A DNA stretch of 64,000 bases from contig NC_059084.1 in assembly GCF_020497125.1 (NCBI RefSeq), positions 40,060,399 to 40,124,398 of the forward strand, read 5' to 3'. Below the pieces are notes generated by a model. That model did not search any database and was not told the DNA's origin. It saw only the letters and a program-made list of their open reading frames with translations. This stretch comes from Mauremys mutica (Eukaryota; Chordata; Testudines; Geoemydidae). Positions 1 through 11,587 of this stretch are shown here, one piece after another (the stretch's first letter is position 1; each line of letters opens with the position of its first letter). A program made the position numbers and the translations under genes.

Positions 1-1
1 G

Positions 2-598
2 GCTTACGACCGATATGCTGCCATATGTCACCCACTGCATTATGCAACAACTATGAATATACAATTTTGCAGTCAATTGGTGGGTGGTGCCTGGTCAATT
101 AGCTTATTTTATTCACTGGTAAACACTGTTCCTGTGTCATATTTACACTTCTGTGGGCCAAATCATGTCAGTGGTTTCAGTTGTGAGTTCCCTTCTCTGT
201 TAGATTTGTCCTGCATGAAGACCCTCCTCAATGAAAAGTGGTTTATCACTTCTGCAGCAATTTTAGGATTGATTGCATTCCCCCCCCCTACTGTGATCTC
301 CTACATCCACATCATCTCCACCACCTTGAGAATACGTTCCGTGGAGGGCAGGCGTAAAGCCTTCTCCACCTGCAGCTCCCACCTCATCGTTGTGACCTTA
401 TACTATGGGACTGCTTTATTTAGATACTTGAGACCCAACTCAGCCTCCTCAGTTGTTCTAGACAGGATGTTATCCATCCAGTACGGCATCTTAACCCCCA
501 TGTTAAACCCCGTCATCTACAGCCTGAAAAATAAGGAGGTGAAAGCAGCTCTGAGGAGAATATTGGGAGGGAAATCTCATATTTGTCATGTAATATAA
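2..598 (+). CDS. Olfactory receptor, 3' part (5' end outside window)
   Basis: This is a seven-transmembrane odorant receptor of the rhodopsin class, cut by the window edge. The frame is open from base 2. It starts inside the AYDRY box at the end of TM3, so roughly residue 117 of a usual 310-315, and runs to a TAA at 596-598. Visible family marks are the CHPLHY loop, the extracellular cysteines, the [10 protein letters not shown] block at the start of TM6 and [18 protein letters not shown] in TM7 and the tail. The text resembles the 2571 and 3693 pseudogenes downstream and, from memory, mammalian OR8S1-type receptors; the subfamily is a guess. TM5 holds a run of nine C that encodes three prolines where hydrophobic residues are usual. 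The remainder shows no break, but integrity upstream is unknown. It would act in the olfactory cilia through G-olf. Confidence 0.9.
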   Translation, partial: AYDRYAAICHPLHYATTMNIQFCSQLVGGAWSISLFYSLVNTVPVSYLHFCGPNHVSGFSCEFPSLLDLSCMKTLLNEKWFITSAAILGLIAFPPPTVISYIHIISTTLRIRSVEGRRKAFSTCSSHLIVVTLYYGTALFRYLRPNSASSVVLDRMLSIQYGILTPMLNPVIYSLKNKEVKAALRRILGGKSHICHVI

Positions 599-890
599 AT
601 CCATTCAATTAAATGTTTCATTCAACTGCCCATTCAACTAATCTCAATGTTTAAAATGAACCGGGAATGTTTTCTCTTGTATTGTTATCCTTTGCTTGAT
701 TTTCAACAACCGGCAGATGAGGCTTTTCAAAAGTGTCTTATGGAGTTTGGGGCCAAATTCCCATCGGAAAAAATGGGTGTTTAAACCCATTAGAAATGTT
801 TGAAAGTCTCACCTTTAGTGTGTTAATATATTTTAATTAAACCAGATTTTTGTTAGATTTTTGCATAAAGGAAATATGAACCAGTAGGTA
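599..890. other. OR 3' flank, nothing recognised
   Basis: AT-rich DNA between the first receptor and a small DNA transposon. I see no gene, RNA gene or clear repeat in it. Confidence 0.5.
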
Positions 891-1303
891 CAGTAGAACC
901 TCAGGGTAATGAAAACCAGATTTACAAACTGACCAGTCAACCACACACCTCATTTAGAACTGGAAGTACACAATCAGGCAGCAGCAGAGACAAAAACAAA
1001 AAGGAAATACTGTACAGTATAGTACTGTATTAAAAGTGAACTACTAAAAAAATAAAAGGAAAGTTTGAAAAAAAAAAGATTTGACAAGATAAAGAAACTG
1101 TTTCCGTGCTTCTTTCATTTAAATTAAGATGGTTAAAAGTAGCATTTTTCTTTTGCATAGTAAAGTTTCAAAACTTTATTAAGCCAAGGTCTAGTGGTTA
1201 AGTTTTGAAAGAACAACTATAGTGTTTTGTTCAGACTTATGAACATTTCAGAGTCACGAATAACCTCCATTCCTGAGGTGTTTGCAACTCTGTGGTTCTA
1301 CTG
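891..1303. mobile_element. Non-autonomous mariner/Tigger-like DNA transposon
   Basis: A 413-bp element. The left end reads CAGTAGAACCTCAG and the right end carries the inverted match (GGTTCTACTG). Both ends sit next to a TA dinucleotide (889-890 and 1304-1305), as expected for Tc1/mariner insertions. The interior is A-rich and non-coding, so it would depend on transposase from elsewhere. The family assignment is from recall of pogo/Tigger-type ends. Confidence 0.75.
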
Positions 1304-1395
1304 TATAATAAAGTTCTCTGAACCTTACTAGCTGTGAAATGATCCTCACCAAGGGTGGTTCTTTTCTCCTCTTTGTGAGGAAATTGTTGCCCAGG

Positions 1396-1535
1396 GGGAT
1401 GGAAGTCAAGACTCCTGGGCCACATTCCCAGCCCTAGGAGGGGAGAGGAGTCTAGTGGGTTAGTTCAGAGCAGGATGGGGCTCAGGACTCCTGGCTTCTA
1501 TTCCCTGCTTTGGAAGGGGAGCTTGGCTGGAAGAG
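1396..1535. repeat. Two diverged copies of a SINE-like segment
   Basis: The phrase GACTCCTGG followed by a TATTCCC-type motif and a G-rich stretch occurs twice about 80 bp apart (near 1410 and 1487). A 'tctagtgggttag' stretch between them recalls a tRNA-like SINE head. The copies are too diverged for a firm family call. Confidence 0.35.
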
Positions 1536-1684
1536 GGAGGATTTATATTGATATCACATTATGGAATTAATAAAATAGCTCAATCTACAGGATACACCAA
1601 TCCAGGGCATGACATTAGTGAAAGAACATGAAACACTTGGATCAAATGGTAATTTTTTTTAAATCCAATTTTGGTACTCTATTC

Positions 1685-1880
1685 ACTTATAGCAGGCTAA
1701 ATCAGGAGTAACTCTATGGGAATCAATAGGTCTGATTCGCCTCTCACTTACACTGGTGTAAACCAGGAATATTTCTTTTTTCTAAAGCCAGCAAGTTCGG
1801 TTCTCTGCTTAGCCATGGGTAAATCAGGAGTACCTCTTTTGCAGTCAATGGGCCTGATTCTTCTCTGACTCACTCTGGTG
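1685..1880. repeat. Old dispersed repeat with 'ggtgtaaa' palindromic core
   Basis: Contains two copies of 'aaatcaggagta' and one of 'ctggtgtaaaccagga'. The same core ('gtgtaaat', 'caatgg', 'ttacacca') recurs near 55400-55690, 57825-57890, 59100-59180, 60560-60650, 63030-63160 and 63550-63760. It is a diverged dispersed repeat that I cannot name with confidence. Confidence 0.4.
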
Positions 1881-1931
1881 TTCTGACATTTGCGAATGAG
1901 GAGTCTTCTAGCATCTGGCAGAACTTCTCTG

Positions 1932-2218
1932 AGACCTTGTCTACCGTAAAGGGGAAAGTCGATCTAAGCTGCGCAGTTTGAGTTAAGTGAATAGTGTAAC
2001 TCAAATCAACGTAGCTTAGATCTACTTACCGCAGTGTTCACACTACGCTGTGTCGAGGGGAGAGCATGTCCTTCCTTTTCTCAATCTAGTGGAGTACCAG
2101 AGTCGATGTCTGAGCGATCATTGGTCGATTTAATGGGTCTTCACTAGACCCGCTAAATTGACCCCTGGTGGATCAATCACTGCAGCGTCGATCCCGGCCA
2201 TAGTGTAGAAAAGCCCTG
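1932..2218. mobile_element. Small terminal-inverted-repeat element (MITE)
   Basis: The left end 'accttgtctac' and the right end 'gtagaaaagccct' are imperfect inverted repeats, with about 290 bp of non-coding DNA between them. This matches a common amniote MITE type with AGGGCTTGTCTACAC-like ends. Related copies lie at 18464-18766 and probably 20208-20340. No clear target duplication was found. Confidence 0.55.
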
Positions 2219-2570
2219 AGCCTGGGAAGCATCTCCAATGAAATCATCTGTGCACCAGACCTAATGTATCTGTGTACTGTTTACATGCTACCACCATAGA
2301 CAAAGTCTTTCTCTTTGGAAGTAGTCTGTGGTATATAAAAATGTGAAGTCTGAGTTGTTCCACATTTTGTAATTTTGTTAGCTGCACAATCAGTCCAAAC
2401 TAACTTTTTAAATCAGATGTGTCCTTAGAAAATGCTGTCTTTATGGCTATGGAATAGAGACTACTTTGCATTTATCCTTCTGCTCTGATCAAAGTGTCAT
2501 AACATTTCCATTCATGTTTATTACATTTGTTCTCTCGTCTCTCCTTATATGTCATAGATTTGCTAAATAA
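2219..2570. other. Spacer, nothing recognised
   Basis: About 350 bp of AT-rich sequence before the first OR pseudogene. No gene or named repeat was seen. Confidence 0.4.
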
Positions 2571-3165
2571 ATGTCAAAAGAAAATCAAACCACTGCCACC
2601 TATTTCATTCACTTGGGAGCTCCTAAAGATTCACTGATTCAAACTTTTTTCCTCATGGTGATTTCATTTATTTATCTGATAACCCTCATGTTGAATGTGA
2701 TATTATCTGGGTGACAGAGGCTGATCCTCAGTTTCATACCCTTATATACATTTTCCTCTTCAATTTATCTTTCTTCGATATTTATTACTTTGTCAAACTC
2801 CCTAAAATGCTGGAGAATTTCCTAGTCCAGGTGAAAACAATTTCTGTGAAGGGCTACATTGTCCAGATCCTGGCTGGTTGTGGTGAAATTCATATTCTTT
2901 CCATGAGAGTTTATGACCAATGCACTGCCATGTGTCAGCCAATGCATTAAATTAAGATTATAAACAAACAAGTCTGCAGTTACATTCTTCCTCACCCTAG
3001 TCACTTACATGGACATCATCTCGGCTATCCTGAGGATATGCTCCTCAGTTGTTAGGTACAAAACCTTCTCTGCTTATACCTCCTGCCCTACTCTGGCTTC
3101 CTTATTCTACGGCACTAGATTCTTCAGTTGTCTGAGACCCAGCTCAGAAGGGGGGTTCTGATACT
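2571..3165 (+). pseudogene. Olfactory receptor pseudogene with large internal deletion
   Basis: A dead receptor of the same type as its neighbours. It opens with an ATG followed by a KENQTT-like N-terminus. A frameshift falls near 2708 in TM1/first loop, and the frame resumes at the ADPQFHT segment. The TM2 region (LSFFDIYY) and a worn AYDRY box (VYDQCTAMC) follow, then a TAA at 2948-2950. The rest of TM4, the second extracellular loop and most of TM5 are missing. Sequence jumps near 2985 to the cytoplasmic end of TM5 (YMDIISAILRI) and a worn KAFSTC block (KTFSAYTSC). The homology fades near 3165, before the TM7 NPxIY motif. It is much more degraded than the next pseudogene. Confidence 0.88.
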
Positions 3166-3660
3166 TAATTTCTCCAAGAACATCAATAAAACTTAGGCCA
3201 CAACTGGCAAAAAGCTCTTTGTCTAGATTTTTCACTAAATCACCTATCACCATTTCTTTGAGCATCAGTCATTTTTCAGAGCCATATGGTTGCATTATTT
3301 ACCTTGCAAAATAACTTTTTCTTCCTGGAACTGAAATCTTGAGATGTCACAGGAAAATGTTGGGAACAGAATTCAGCACCATGGCAGGGAAAGTGTCCAG
3401 AAGATGTGAATCTCAGGAAGTGATTCTGAATATGGAAAGAATTTAAGGACCACTACGATGCTGAAACCTGTGTAGCTTCAGTAGATAAAACAGAATGCTA
3501 ACACTTTAAACGACATTTATAAGGTACAATTTGATGCAGTAGCACATATTTTACATTTCTTGTGTCACTCAGATTATTTATCTAAGTAAGTACTTAGATA
3601 ATAATAACATGATGAAGATACTATAACTTTTTGTTGATTTTATGCGTTTTTCTCTACTTG
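3166..3660. other. Spacer between OR pseudogenes
   Basis: Unannotated AT-rich DNA. It ends in a pyrimidine-rich stretch and a splice-acceptor-like site before the next OR pseudogene. Confidence 0.4.
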
Positions 3661-3663
3661 CAG
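3661..3663 (+). other. Splice-acceptor-like CAG upstream of OR pseudogene
   Basis: A T/C-rich tract (tttttctctacttg) ends in CAG, 29 nt before the pseudogene ATG at 3693. The same arrangement stands before the four full-length ORs, so it is probably the relic of the coding-exon acceptor. Confidence 0.5.
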
Positions 3664-3692
3664 GTCCCTGTTTTTCTGAAAAAAAGAAGTTA

Positions 3693-4628
3693 ATGGAGAA
3701 TCAAACCACTGTGATCCATTTTGTTCTCTTTTACTTTCCACTGATCCAAAGATCCAGATTTTCCTCTTTGCGGTGTTTTTAATTATTTATATCATCACTC
3801 TGTTGGGAAACATGCTGATCATCCTAGTGATAAAGGCTGATCCTCAACTTCACACCCACTTGTACTTTTTCCTGAGTAACTTATCTTTCCTTGACATCTG
3901 TTATTCCTCTGTCTCTGTCCCTAAAATGCTGCTGGATTTCCTGAGAGAGGGTAAAAATTCCATAAATGGCTGCATTGCCCAGATTTTTTTTGTATGTCAG
4001 CCTGCACTGAAGTTTTAATTCTTGCAGCCATAGCTTATGACCGATATGCTGCCATCTGTGATCCATTGCATTACATGGTGACCATGAATAAACAGGTCTG
4101 ATGTCAGCTAGTGAGTGGTGCATGGACAATGGGTCTCTTATATGCACTAATAAACACTTTTCCTCTGTCTGAGATGCAACTCTGTGGGCTCAGTAAATTC
4201 AGCCATTTCATCTGTGAGCTCCCTTCCATATTAGATCTGTCTTGTACTGAGACTTTTACCAGTCAAGTGGTGTTTTTCACTTCTGCTATGGTATAGGGCT
4301 CATCTCATTCACTATACACATCATCTCCACCGTCCTGAGGATACCCTCCTCAGAGGGCAGGCATAAAGCCTTCTCCACCTGCAGCTCCCACCTTGTTGTG
4401 GTTGTTTTATGCTATGGGACTGGTTTGTTTCACTACATGAGACCCAGCTCAGCCTCTTCAATGGTTATGGACAGACTGTTCACCATCCAGTACAGCATCT
4501 TAACCCCCATGTTAAACCCCATCATCTATAGTCTGAAAAATAAGGAGGTGAAAATACTGGAAAATATTGGGGAAATATATTTTTCTGTTTCTCATGTAAT
4601 GCAAAACCCTCTTAAGCTGAATGTTTAA
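3693..4628 (+). pseudogene. Olfactory receptor pseudogene, frameshifts and stop
   Basis: Nearly the whole receptor is still recognisable: the MENQTT start, TM1 (IIYIITLLGNMLIILVI), TM2, [10 protein letters not shown] at the end of TM3, CELPSILDLSC in the second extracellular loop, [10 protein letters not shown], and [16 protein letters not shown] in TM7. Breaks are a frameshift near 3744, a second near 3998, an in-frame TGA at 4099-4101 and a deletion in TM5 near 4292 that removes about a dozen residues. The C-terminal frame ends at the TAA at 4626-4628. The 3' half is close to the first OR in the window (shared [27 protein letters not shown] pattern), which suggests local tandem duplication. 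Confidence 0.92.
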
Positions 4629-6557
4629 TAAAGAACCAGGGGATGCTGGCTGAACACGGACGTGTGTTATTAACTGAAAAATGTGTTCATACCAAACCAA
4701 TCAAATAGGAACTAAAATCAATTGGAGTTCTAACATTGACTTTAAAAGACAATGGATAAGGCCCATGTTCATTACTGACAGTGATTTTGCTTTGTTTGCA
4801 TCAGAGCAACCTTTACTTTGGAAGGCACTTCTATTGAGTAAATGCTTTTGAATTTAAGACGATAATAATTTCAAAAACAGATATAAAAGAAGTGCAGGCT
4901 TTTGTTTAAAAGACCTTATCATGTCCACTTAATCTTCTCCCAAATCAAGCTTAACAAGAGCTTATTTTTTGGGGTCACTGCAGTCTCTGGAAAGGGAGTT
5001 TGTTCAAATGGTATGAACATGAGATTGAGAATCAAGATTTATGGGTTTTATTCCCAGCTCTGCAGCAACTAATTTCATGTTCTAAACAGACTTCACTTGT
5101 CCATGCCTGGATAACATTTCTATGTAGACTTTTTGTGTAATAGTTGCCATGAAAACCATAGCCCTGTCCTAGATGACTTTGAATTCCACTATGATGGGGA
5201 ACAGCTTAGATACTGTGTTTCATTTTTGCTCGGATCCTCTACAATGAGGCCCAGATCCACAAAGTGATTAAGAACTGTCAGCACTGCACACCTAACTTTT
5301 TTCACCTTCAAAAAAGCCTGAGTTAGTTGCCTAGGATCACTGTGCAGTAAATGGGGATAGAGAGGCAGCATGGAATGGGATCCCCAAAAGCCAGCACACT
5401 AGGTGGCTCCCTGCCTAAGCTAGCCAGTGGGAGCGCCAAGGGGGAGGAGTGTGTTCTAAGCCCCACCCACTTCTCACAGATTTTGGTATCTAAGCCCAGG
5501 TTGCAGCCAGGTACTTATCTCTGCTTGTGATCCATGAATGGGCTCTTCTGGTGTCAGGCAGCTTAGATGCCTAAACCATTTCTTGCAAGAGTAGCTTTGG
5601 TGTCTTTCTAATGTCACGTGAAGAAGGCTGGGGCTGGAGGGGAAGAAGAAGGAGGCCTGCCTTACAACATTTAGCCCAATGGTTAGAGCCTCATTTGAGA
5701 TGTAGGAACACTTGCAGCTCATGTCCCTGCTTCCCCTGAGGAGGTGAAGTGTTTTGCACAGGGATCTGCCACTTCCCAGGTGAATATATTTGTACATGGT
5801 TAAAGAGTGTTCAGTGCTATCGCTGCCACTACCTCCTGGGGAAAAAGACACCTGCAGGACAGGTGGAATTCTCGATTGAGACTTTCAAACTTACCACTCT
5901 TTTCTAATAAGTCCACATCCCTGAGGTGGCTTTGCAAATTTCATCCTTAAATCTCAAGGACTCAAAAATGTAAGGCTCAGTTCAGCAAGGTGCTTAAACA
6001 CGTACCTATTTTAGTCACATGGATAGTCAACGCAGTTGCTCCTAATCTTAGAGGTAAATGTGTGTTTAAGCAACCTGTTGTATGGGGGCCTGGGCAAACA
6101 GAGTGTGTCTCATTCCACACAATTCTCCTTCTTTAGCCCCCTCAAAGCTCTGCTTCCAGCAACACCTAAGATTTTATGAATGGGATTTTCAGAATCACTG
6201 ATCATGTTTCTGTCTTTGCTCTTCTTGAAATAAAGGGCAAAAATCCCATTGATTTCCAGGGGAGAAGACTTAGAGCAATACTCGGGGGAAGAGTCTCAAA
6301 GGGGCAAGCAGCAGTTAGGTGCCCAGTGCCCATAGACAGCCAATGGGATTTGAGTGCCTAACAGCCATTTGTCCAGTTGAAAAGACCGCCTGAGTGCTTT
6401 GGAAATCGCACTCTCCGGCTGGATATTCAAATAGCCAAGAGAGTTAGGTACTGAAATCCAGTTAGAGCTGGGAACCTAACTCTTTTAGGCCCAGGGGAAA
6501 ATCCCAGCCCTACTTGGTCCTCTAGAAGCCTAAGAATTGCTGGTCACCTTAATATAT
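4629..6557. other. Gene-free stretch with old repeats
   Basis: No gene was recognised; frames here are short and unlike known proteins. Sequence around 5250-5600 and 6170-6520 carries pieces of a dispersed family with 'ggatttaggcacctaa' and 'ttttcaaa' motifs that recurs through the window. A MIR-like scrap may be present near 5040-5070. Confidence 0.45.
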
Positions 6558-7276
6558 TGTGGCAGAGCTCTGACCTTGCTCCTGTGGGTCCTGCGCTTCT
6601 AGGCGGTTTATGCTTAGCCTCAGTGGCTCACTGTGACCCTCCACGTAGCCCTTCTCTCTCTAGGGCCAGGGTTACAGTCTACTGAGCCCTTTTCATCATA
6701 GGCTGCAAGGAGGCTGGTGAGAGAACTCCCACAGTCTCAGTTCAGCCTCCTGTCCTGACAGGGACCTGACTTCCCCTTCCAGGAGATGTTCCTGTAGTGG
6801 TGGGTTGGGGGGAACCCGGGCCTGCCCTCTACTCCGGGTTCCAGCCCAGGGACCCTAATGGTAGCAGTTGTTGGCAGCCAACCTTTCACTGCCAGAGTTG
6901 CTACATTTCCCTGGGCCACTTCCCCACAGCTCTCCTGCTTTTCCCTTCTTCACCCTTACCTTAGGGCTCCTTTAACGATGGTTTGAAGGTGTCTTCAGTA
7001 ACCAGCCACACTTCCTCTCCTCTGACTCCCTGGCTCCCCTGCCTGACTGGAGTGAGCCCTTTTTATAGTAACAGCAGGGCCTTAATTAGAGTCAGGTGGT
7101 CACATTAACTGAATGGCCTCACCTGACTCTTTGCAGCTTAATTAGAGTCAGGTGTTCTCATTAGCCTGGAGCAGCCCCTGCTCTGGTCAGTCAGGGAACA
7201 GAAAACTGTTAATCCAGTGGCCAGTATATCTGCCTTCTGTAATTCTGCTGTACCCAACTGGCCTGGGTCTATCACA
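6558..7276 (-). mobile_element. Solo LTR of an endogenous retrovirus
   Basis: A 719-bp segment that on the minus strand begins TGTGATAGACC and ends GCCACA, with ATAT directly on both sides (6554-6557 and 7277-7280). No internal retroviral genes adjoin it, so it looks like a solo LTR left by recombination. Assignment to a reptile ERV family is from recall. Confidence 0.65.
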
Positions 7277-8872
7277 ATATTTATTGGCGCAGAAAATGTA
7301 TTTATCTTTTCCTACTTAATTTAACTGTATAGACTGGGAATTTCAAAGGGATTTAGGCACCCATGGGCTCCATTATCAGTTGATGGCTCACCTTCAACTT
7401 GAATAACATGGTAGTTTTCATTGCTACTTCTCAAAATAGGACATGGCAGTAACTGGTCAGGTCAAGAGAAGGGCAGTGAGAATGGGTAGGAGTTCATATT
7501 AGAGAGACCAGGTGCGTGAGATACTATCTTTTATTGGACCATATGTGTGGGAATGGGAAGCAAGTGGTAAACTCCTCAGCCCAGGATAAGATCCACAAAG
7601 GATAAAGCCATTTGAAGTTGTTCCTCATGTGCAGCTGGGCTCTATTCATTTATTCACCTCACGCTTCATCAGTCGTGTTCCAGGATGGGTTGTGGCGGGT
7701 AAGGGCTGCAACAAGTATGAAGTTCAGAGGGTTCTGCATTCTGGTGAGCCTCAAATGAAAGAATGGGGTCATCAAAGACTGTTCCTGCTGACAGACATTA
7801 TAGTAGATAGTTCCACTGTCTGGACTGGCTCACCACTGTGACTGCCCATCCCAGGGCAGACTGTCAGAAAACAGGGCAGATACCCCAAGCTGGTGGCATG
7901 TTCTATAACTAGATTTCACCAAGCCAGCAACAAATGCGAACTCCTGGATCAATATATTGGCCTTACCATGGAGTCAGAAACAGTCCCCTTAGGCTCTCCA
8001 GCCTATCTCGCCACCCAGACAAACTGGAATCAGTGATAATTGTCACATAGAGCAAAAATCACACAACATCAGGTTGCTCCCAGTCCCAAAGGACTAGTTA
8101 CTTACCCCAGGTCAACTGGTCCTCCAGATATCACACCAAAGAAATCGCTGGCAGCCAGGTCTCTAGTAAATTAACTACAAGTTTATTAGCCAAAGAAAAA
8201 GAAATGAGAGCTACTGAGAGGTTAAAGCAGGTAAAATACATAAACAGATGAGTCAACATTTGTCAGACCCAAATGATAGCAGAGATGTAGTAATCTGCCA
8301 GTTTCCCAAAAGTCTTTTCAGGGCTACCCAGAGAAACTCTGGGGATCTCCCCCTTCTCGTTAAGTTTTTCTGTCCTGTAAGAATCCAAAGAGTCCAGAGA
8401 TAAAGGATCTCTCTTTGAATCAGTACTTATAGCTTCTTTGAACAAACAACACTCTGACAAGTGTCTGTATCCAAACAATGGCCAATTGCTTTGAATTTAG
8501 CACTCTTCTTCATTTGCATTCAGTGAGGTATTAAGTTATAGGGATATACATAATGTAATTATAATAGGAACAGATAAGTGAGAAACAGTACAAGTAACAT
8601 TCCATTAGTACTCATGAAGTTCCAACACCTGAATACACTCTCACCTTAATATACACTTTGCTCTAGGGTTATTTTATTACAGGTCATGCATAATGTACCG
8701 GTAAATGTAATGCAATAGAAAACAACATGATATAGATAGGCAAAAACAATACAGTTAATATCTCCTTTGATCTCTATTAACACACAAGTTAATTGGCTTG
8801 AATTAATACGAATACATTTATCTCCTTTGATATTCACACACAGGTGAATTGTCTTGACTCTGGCCTGCTGTG
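7277..8872. other. Gene-free stretch
   Basis: No gene was seen. A short piece near 7500-7545 ('atcttttattggacca') resembles the arm of the second PLE family found at 26425-26655. A scrap of the 'ggatttaggcacc' dispersed repeat lies at 7332-7400. Confidence 0.45.
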
Positions 8873-11260
8873 GTCATAGAATCATAGAATCTTAGGGTCG
8901 GAAAAGACCTCAGGAGGTCATCTAGTCCAACCCCCTGCTCAAAGCAGGACCAACTAAATCATCCCAGCCAGGTCTTAGTCAAGCTAGGCCTTAAAAACCT
9001 CAAAGGAAGGAGATTCCACCACCTCCCTAGATAACCCATTCCAGTGCTTCACCGCCCCCCTAGTGAAATAGTGTTTCTTAATATCTGACCTAGGCCTCCC
9101 CTCACTGAAACTTGAGCCCATTGGTACTTGTTCTGTCAACTGCCACCACTGAGAACAGCCAAGCTTATAGAGCCCAAAATGCCATTAGCCTTCTTGGCAA
9201 CAAGGGCACACTGTTGACTCATATCCAGCTTCTCGTCAACTCTAACCCCAAGGTCCTTTTCTGCAGAACTGCTGCCTAGCCATTCAGTCCCTAGTCTGTA
9301 ACAGTGAATGGGATTCTTCTGTCCTAAGTGCAGGACTCTGCACTTGTCCTTGTTGAACCTCATCAGGTTTCATTTGGCCCAATCCTCTAATTTGTCTAGG
9401 TCCCTCTGTATCCTATCCCTACCATCCAGCATATCTACCACTCCTCTCAGTTTAGTGTCATCTGCAAACTTGCTGAGAGTGCAGTCCACGTCATCCTCCA
9501 GATCATTAATGAAGATATTGAACAAAACCGACCCCAGGACAGACCCTTGGGGCACTCCGCTTGAAACCGGCTGCCAACTAGACATGGAGCCATTGATTAC
9601 TACCCATTGAGCATGATGATCTAGCCAGCTTTCTATCCACCTTATAGTCATTTCATTCAACCCATACTTCTTTAACTTGCTGGCAAGAATACTGTGGGAG
9701 ACCATATCAAAAGCTTTGCTAAAGTCAAGGAATAACACATTCACTGCTTTCCCCTCATCCACGGTCCCAGTTATCTACTCATAGAAGGCAATTAGGTTAG
9801 TCAGGCATGACTTGCCCTTGGTGAATCGATGTTGACTGTTCCCGATCACTTTCCTCTCCTCGAAGTGCTTCAGAATTTATTCTTAAGGATGTGTTTCATG
9901 ATTTTTCCAGGGACTGAGGTGAGGCTGACTGGCCTGTAGTTCCCCAGATCCTCCTTCTTCCCTTTTTTGAAAGATGGGCACTATATTAGCCTTTTTCCAG
10001 TCATCCGGGACCTCCGCCGATCGCCATGAGTTTTCAAAGATAATGGCCAATGACTCTGCAATCACCTCCACCAACTCCTTTAGCACCCTCGGATGCAGCG
10101 CATCCGGCCCCATGGACTTGTGCTCGTCCAGTTTTTTCTAAATAGTCCCGAACCACTTCTTTCTCCACAGGGGGCTGGTCACCTTCTCCCTATATTGTGC
10201 TGCCCAGTGCAAAACTCTGGGAGCTGACCTTGTTTGTGAAGACAGAGGCAAAAAAAATCATTGAGTACATTAGCTTTTTCCACATCCTCTGTCACTAGGT
10301 TGCTTCCCTCATTCAGGAAGGGGACCACACTTTCCTTGACTTTCTTCTTGTTGCTAATGTACCTGAAGAAACCCTTCTTGTTACTCTTAACATCTCTTGC
10401 TCGCTGCAACTCCAAGTGCGATTTGGCCTTCCTGATTTCACTCCTGCATGCCTGAGCAATATTTTTGTACTCCTCCCTGGTTATTTGTCCAATCTTCCAC
10501 TTCTTGTAAGCTCCTTATTTTGCATTTAAGATCTGCAAGGATTTCACTGTTAAGCCACGCTGGTCGCCTGCCATATTTACTATTCTTTCTACACATCAGG
10601 ATGGTTTTTTCCTGCAACCTCAATAAGGATTCTTTAAAATACAGCCAGCTCTCCTGGACTCCTTTCCCCCTCATGTTATTTTCCCAGGGGATCCTGTCCA
10701 TCAGTTCCCTGAGGGAGTCAAAGTCTGCTTTTCTGAAGTCCAGGGTCTGTATTCTGCTGCTCTCCTTTCTTCCTTTTGTCACGATCCTGAACTCGACTAT
10801 CTCATGGTCACTGCCTCCCAGCTTCCCATCCACTTTTGCTTCCCCTACTAATTCTTCCTGTTTGTGAGCAGCAGGTCAAGAAGAGCTCTGCCCCTAGTTG
10901 ATTCCTCCAGCACTTGCACTTAGAAATTGTCCCCTACACTTTCCAAAAACTTCCTGGATTGTCTGTGCACTGCTGTATTGCTCTTCCAGCAGATATTAGG
11001 GTGATTAAAGTCTCCCATGAGAACTAGGGCCTGTGATCTAGTAACTTCTGCTAGTTGCCGGAAGAAAGCCTCGTCCACCTCATCCCCCTGGTCTGGTGGT
11101 CTATAGAAGACTCCCACCACGACATCACCCTTGTTGCTCACACTTCTAAACTTAATCCAGAGATTCTCAGGTTTTTTGCAGTTTCATAACAGAGCTCTGA
11201 GCAGTCATACTGCTCTCTTACATACAATACAACTCCCCCACCTTTTCTGCCCTGGGAATG
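8873..11260 (-). mobile_element. CR1 LINE, 5'-truncated and mutated
   Basis: Read on the minus strand, the 3' end carries two copies of the CR1 terminal repeat ATTCTATGA (8873-8890). Upstream lie parts of ORF2: reverse transcriptase at about 9136-10113, the linker at 10179-10833 and the end of the endonuclease at 10920-11141. The 5' end and ORF1 are missing. An internal deletion joins the RT C-terminus to the 3' region near 9150. CR1 moves by target-primed reverse transcription and usually leaves 5'-truncated copies such as this. Confidence 0.92.
9136..11141 (-). pseudogene. CR1 ORF2 remains (endonuclease-reverse transcriptase)
   Basis: Broken frames of the LINE replication protein. From N- to C-terminus: the end of the AP-type endonuclease (VFYRPPDQ and LMGDFNHPN, the latter including the metal-site DFN); a linker with KYGRRPAWLN; the start of RT (MGPDALHPRVLKEL); RT motif A (LDFSKAFD); motif B (GVPQGSVLG); and motif C FADD. 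Stops and frameshifts separate the blocks, for example between 9762 and 9883 and between 10415 and 10438. The catalytic aspartates of motifs A and C remain, but the protein cannot be made whole. It belongs to the mobile element and is not a host gene. Confidence 0.88.
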
Positions 11261-11587
11261 CTGCGCCTTGAATGATTAATAACCAATGATTGCTTCTGGA
11301 CCTCAAAAATGAGAAAAGCTATCCCAGCTCTGTTTATACCACAATAGGATCCATCTATGAAGACAATAAGAAAATGTGAGACTCTTTGTCAAAGGACCCA
11401 CAAATCAGCCAAGATTTGGCATTCCCCTCCACAGATATAGAAACAAAATGGACAAATTAGGGTCTTGTTAATCACCTAAGCAAGACTATCTCATTATTTC
11501 CATATACATAAAGGTCTTTCTCCCTCTCAAGCTAGTTAAACAACTCCATGTTACCAAACAAGGGTGAAACCCTGTTTTCTTTTGCCA

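Noticed and set aside
5474..5851. 125-aa minus-strand frame
   Set aside because: No family motif, no start context and no neighbour support. It lies in old dispersed repeat.
10448..10867. 139-aa plus-strand frame across the CR1
   Set aside because: It is antisense to CR1 ORF2 coding blocks (10438-10833, minus). The same holds for frames such as 9308-9610, 32140-32514 and 37656-37922.
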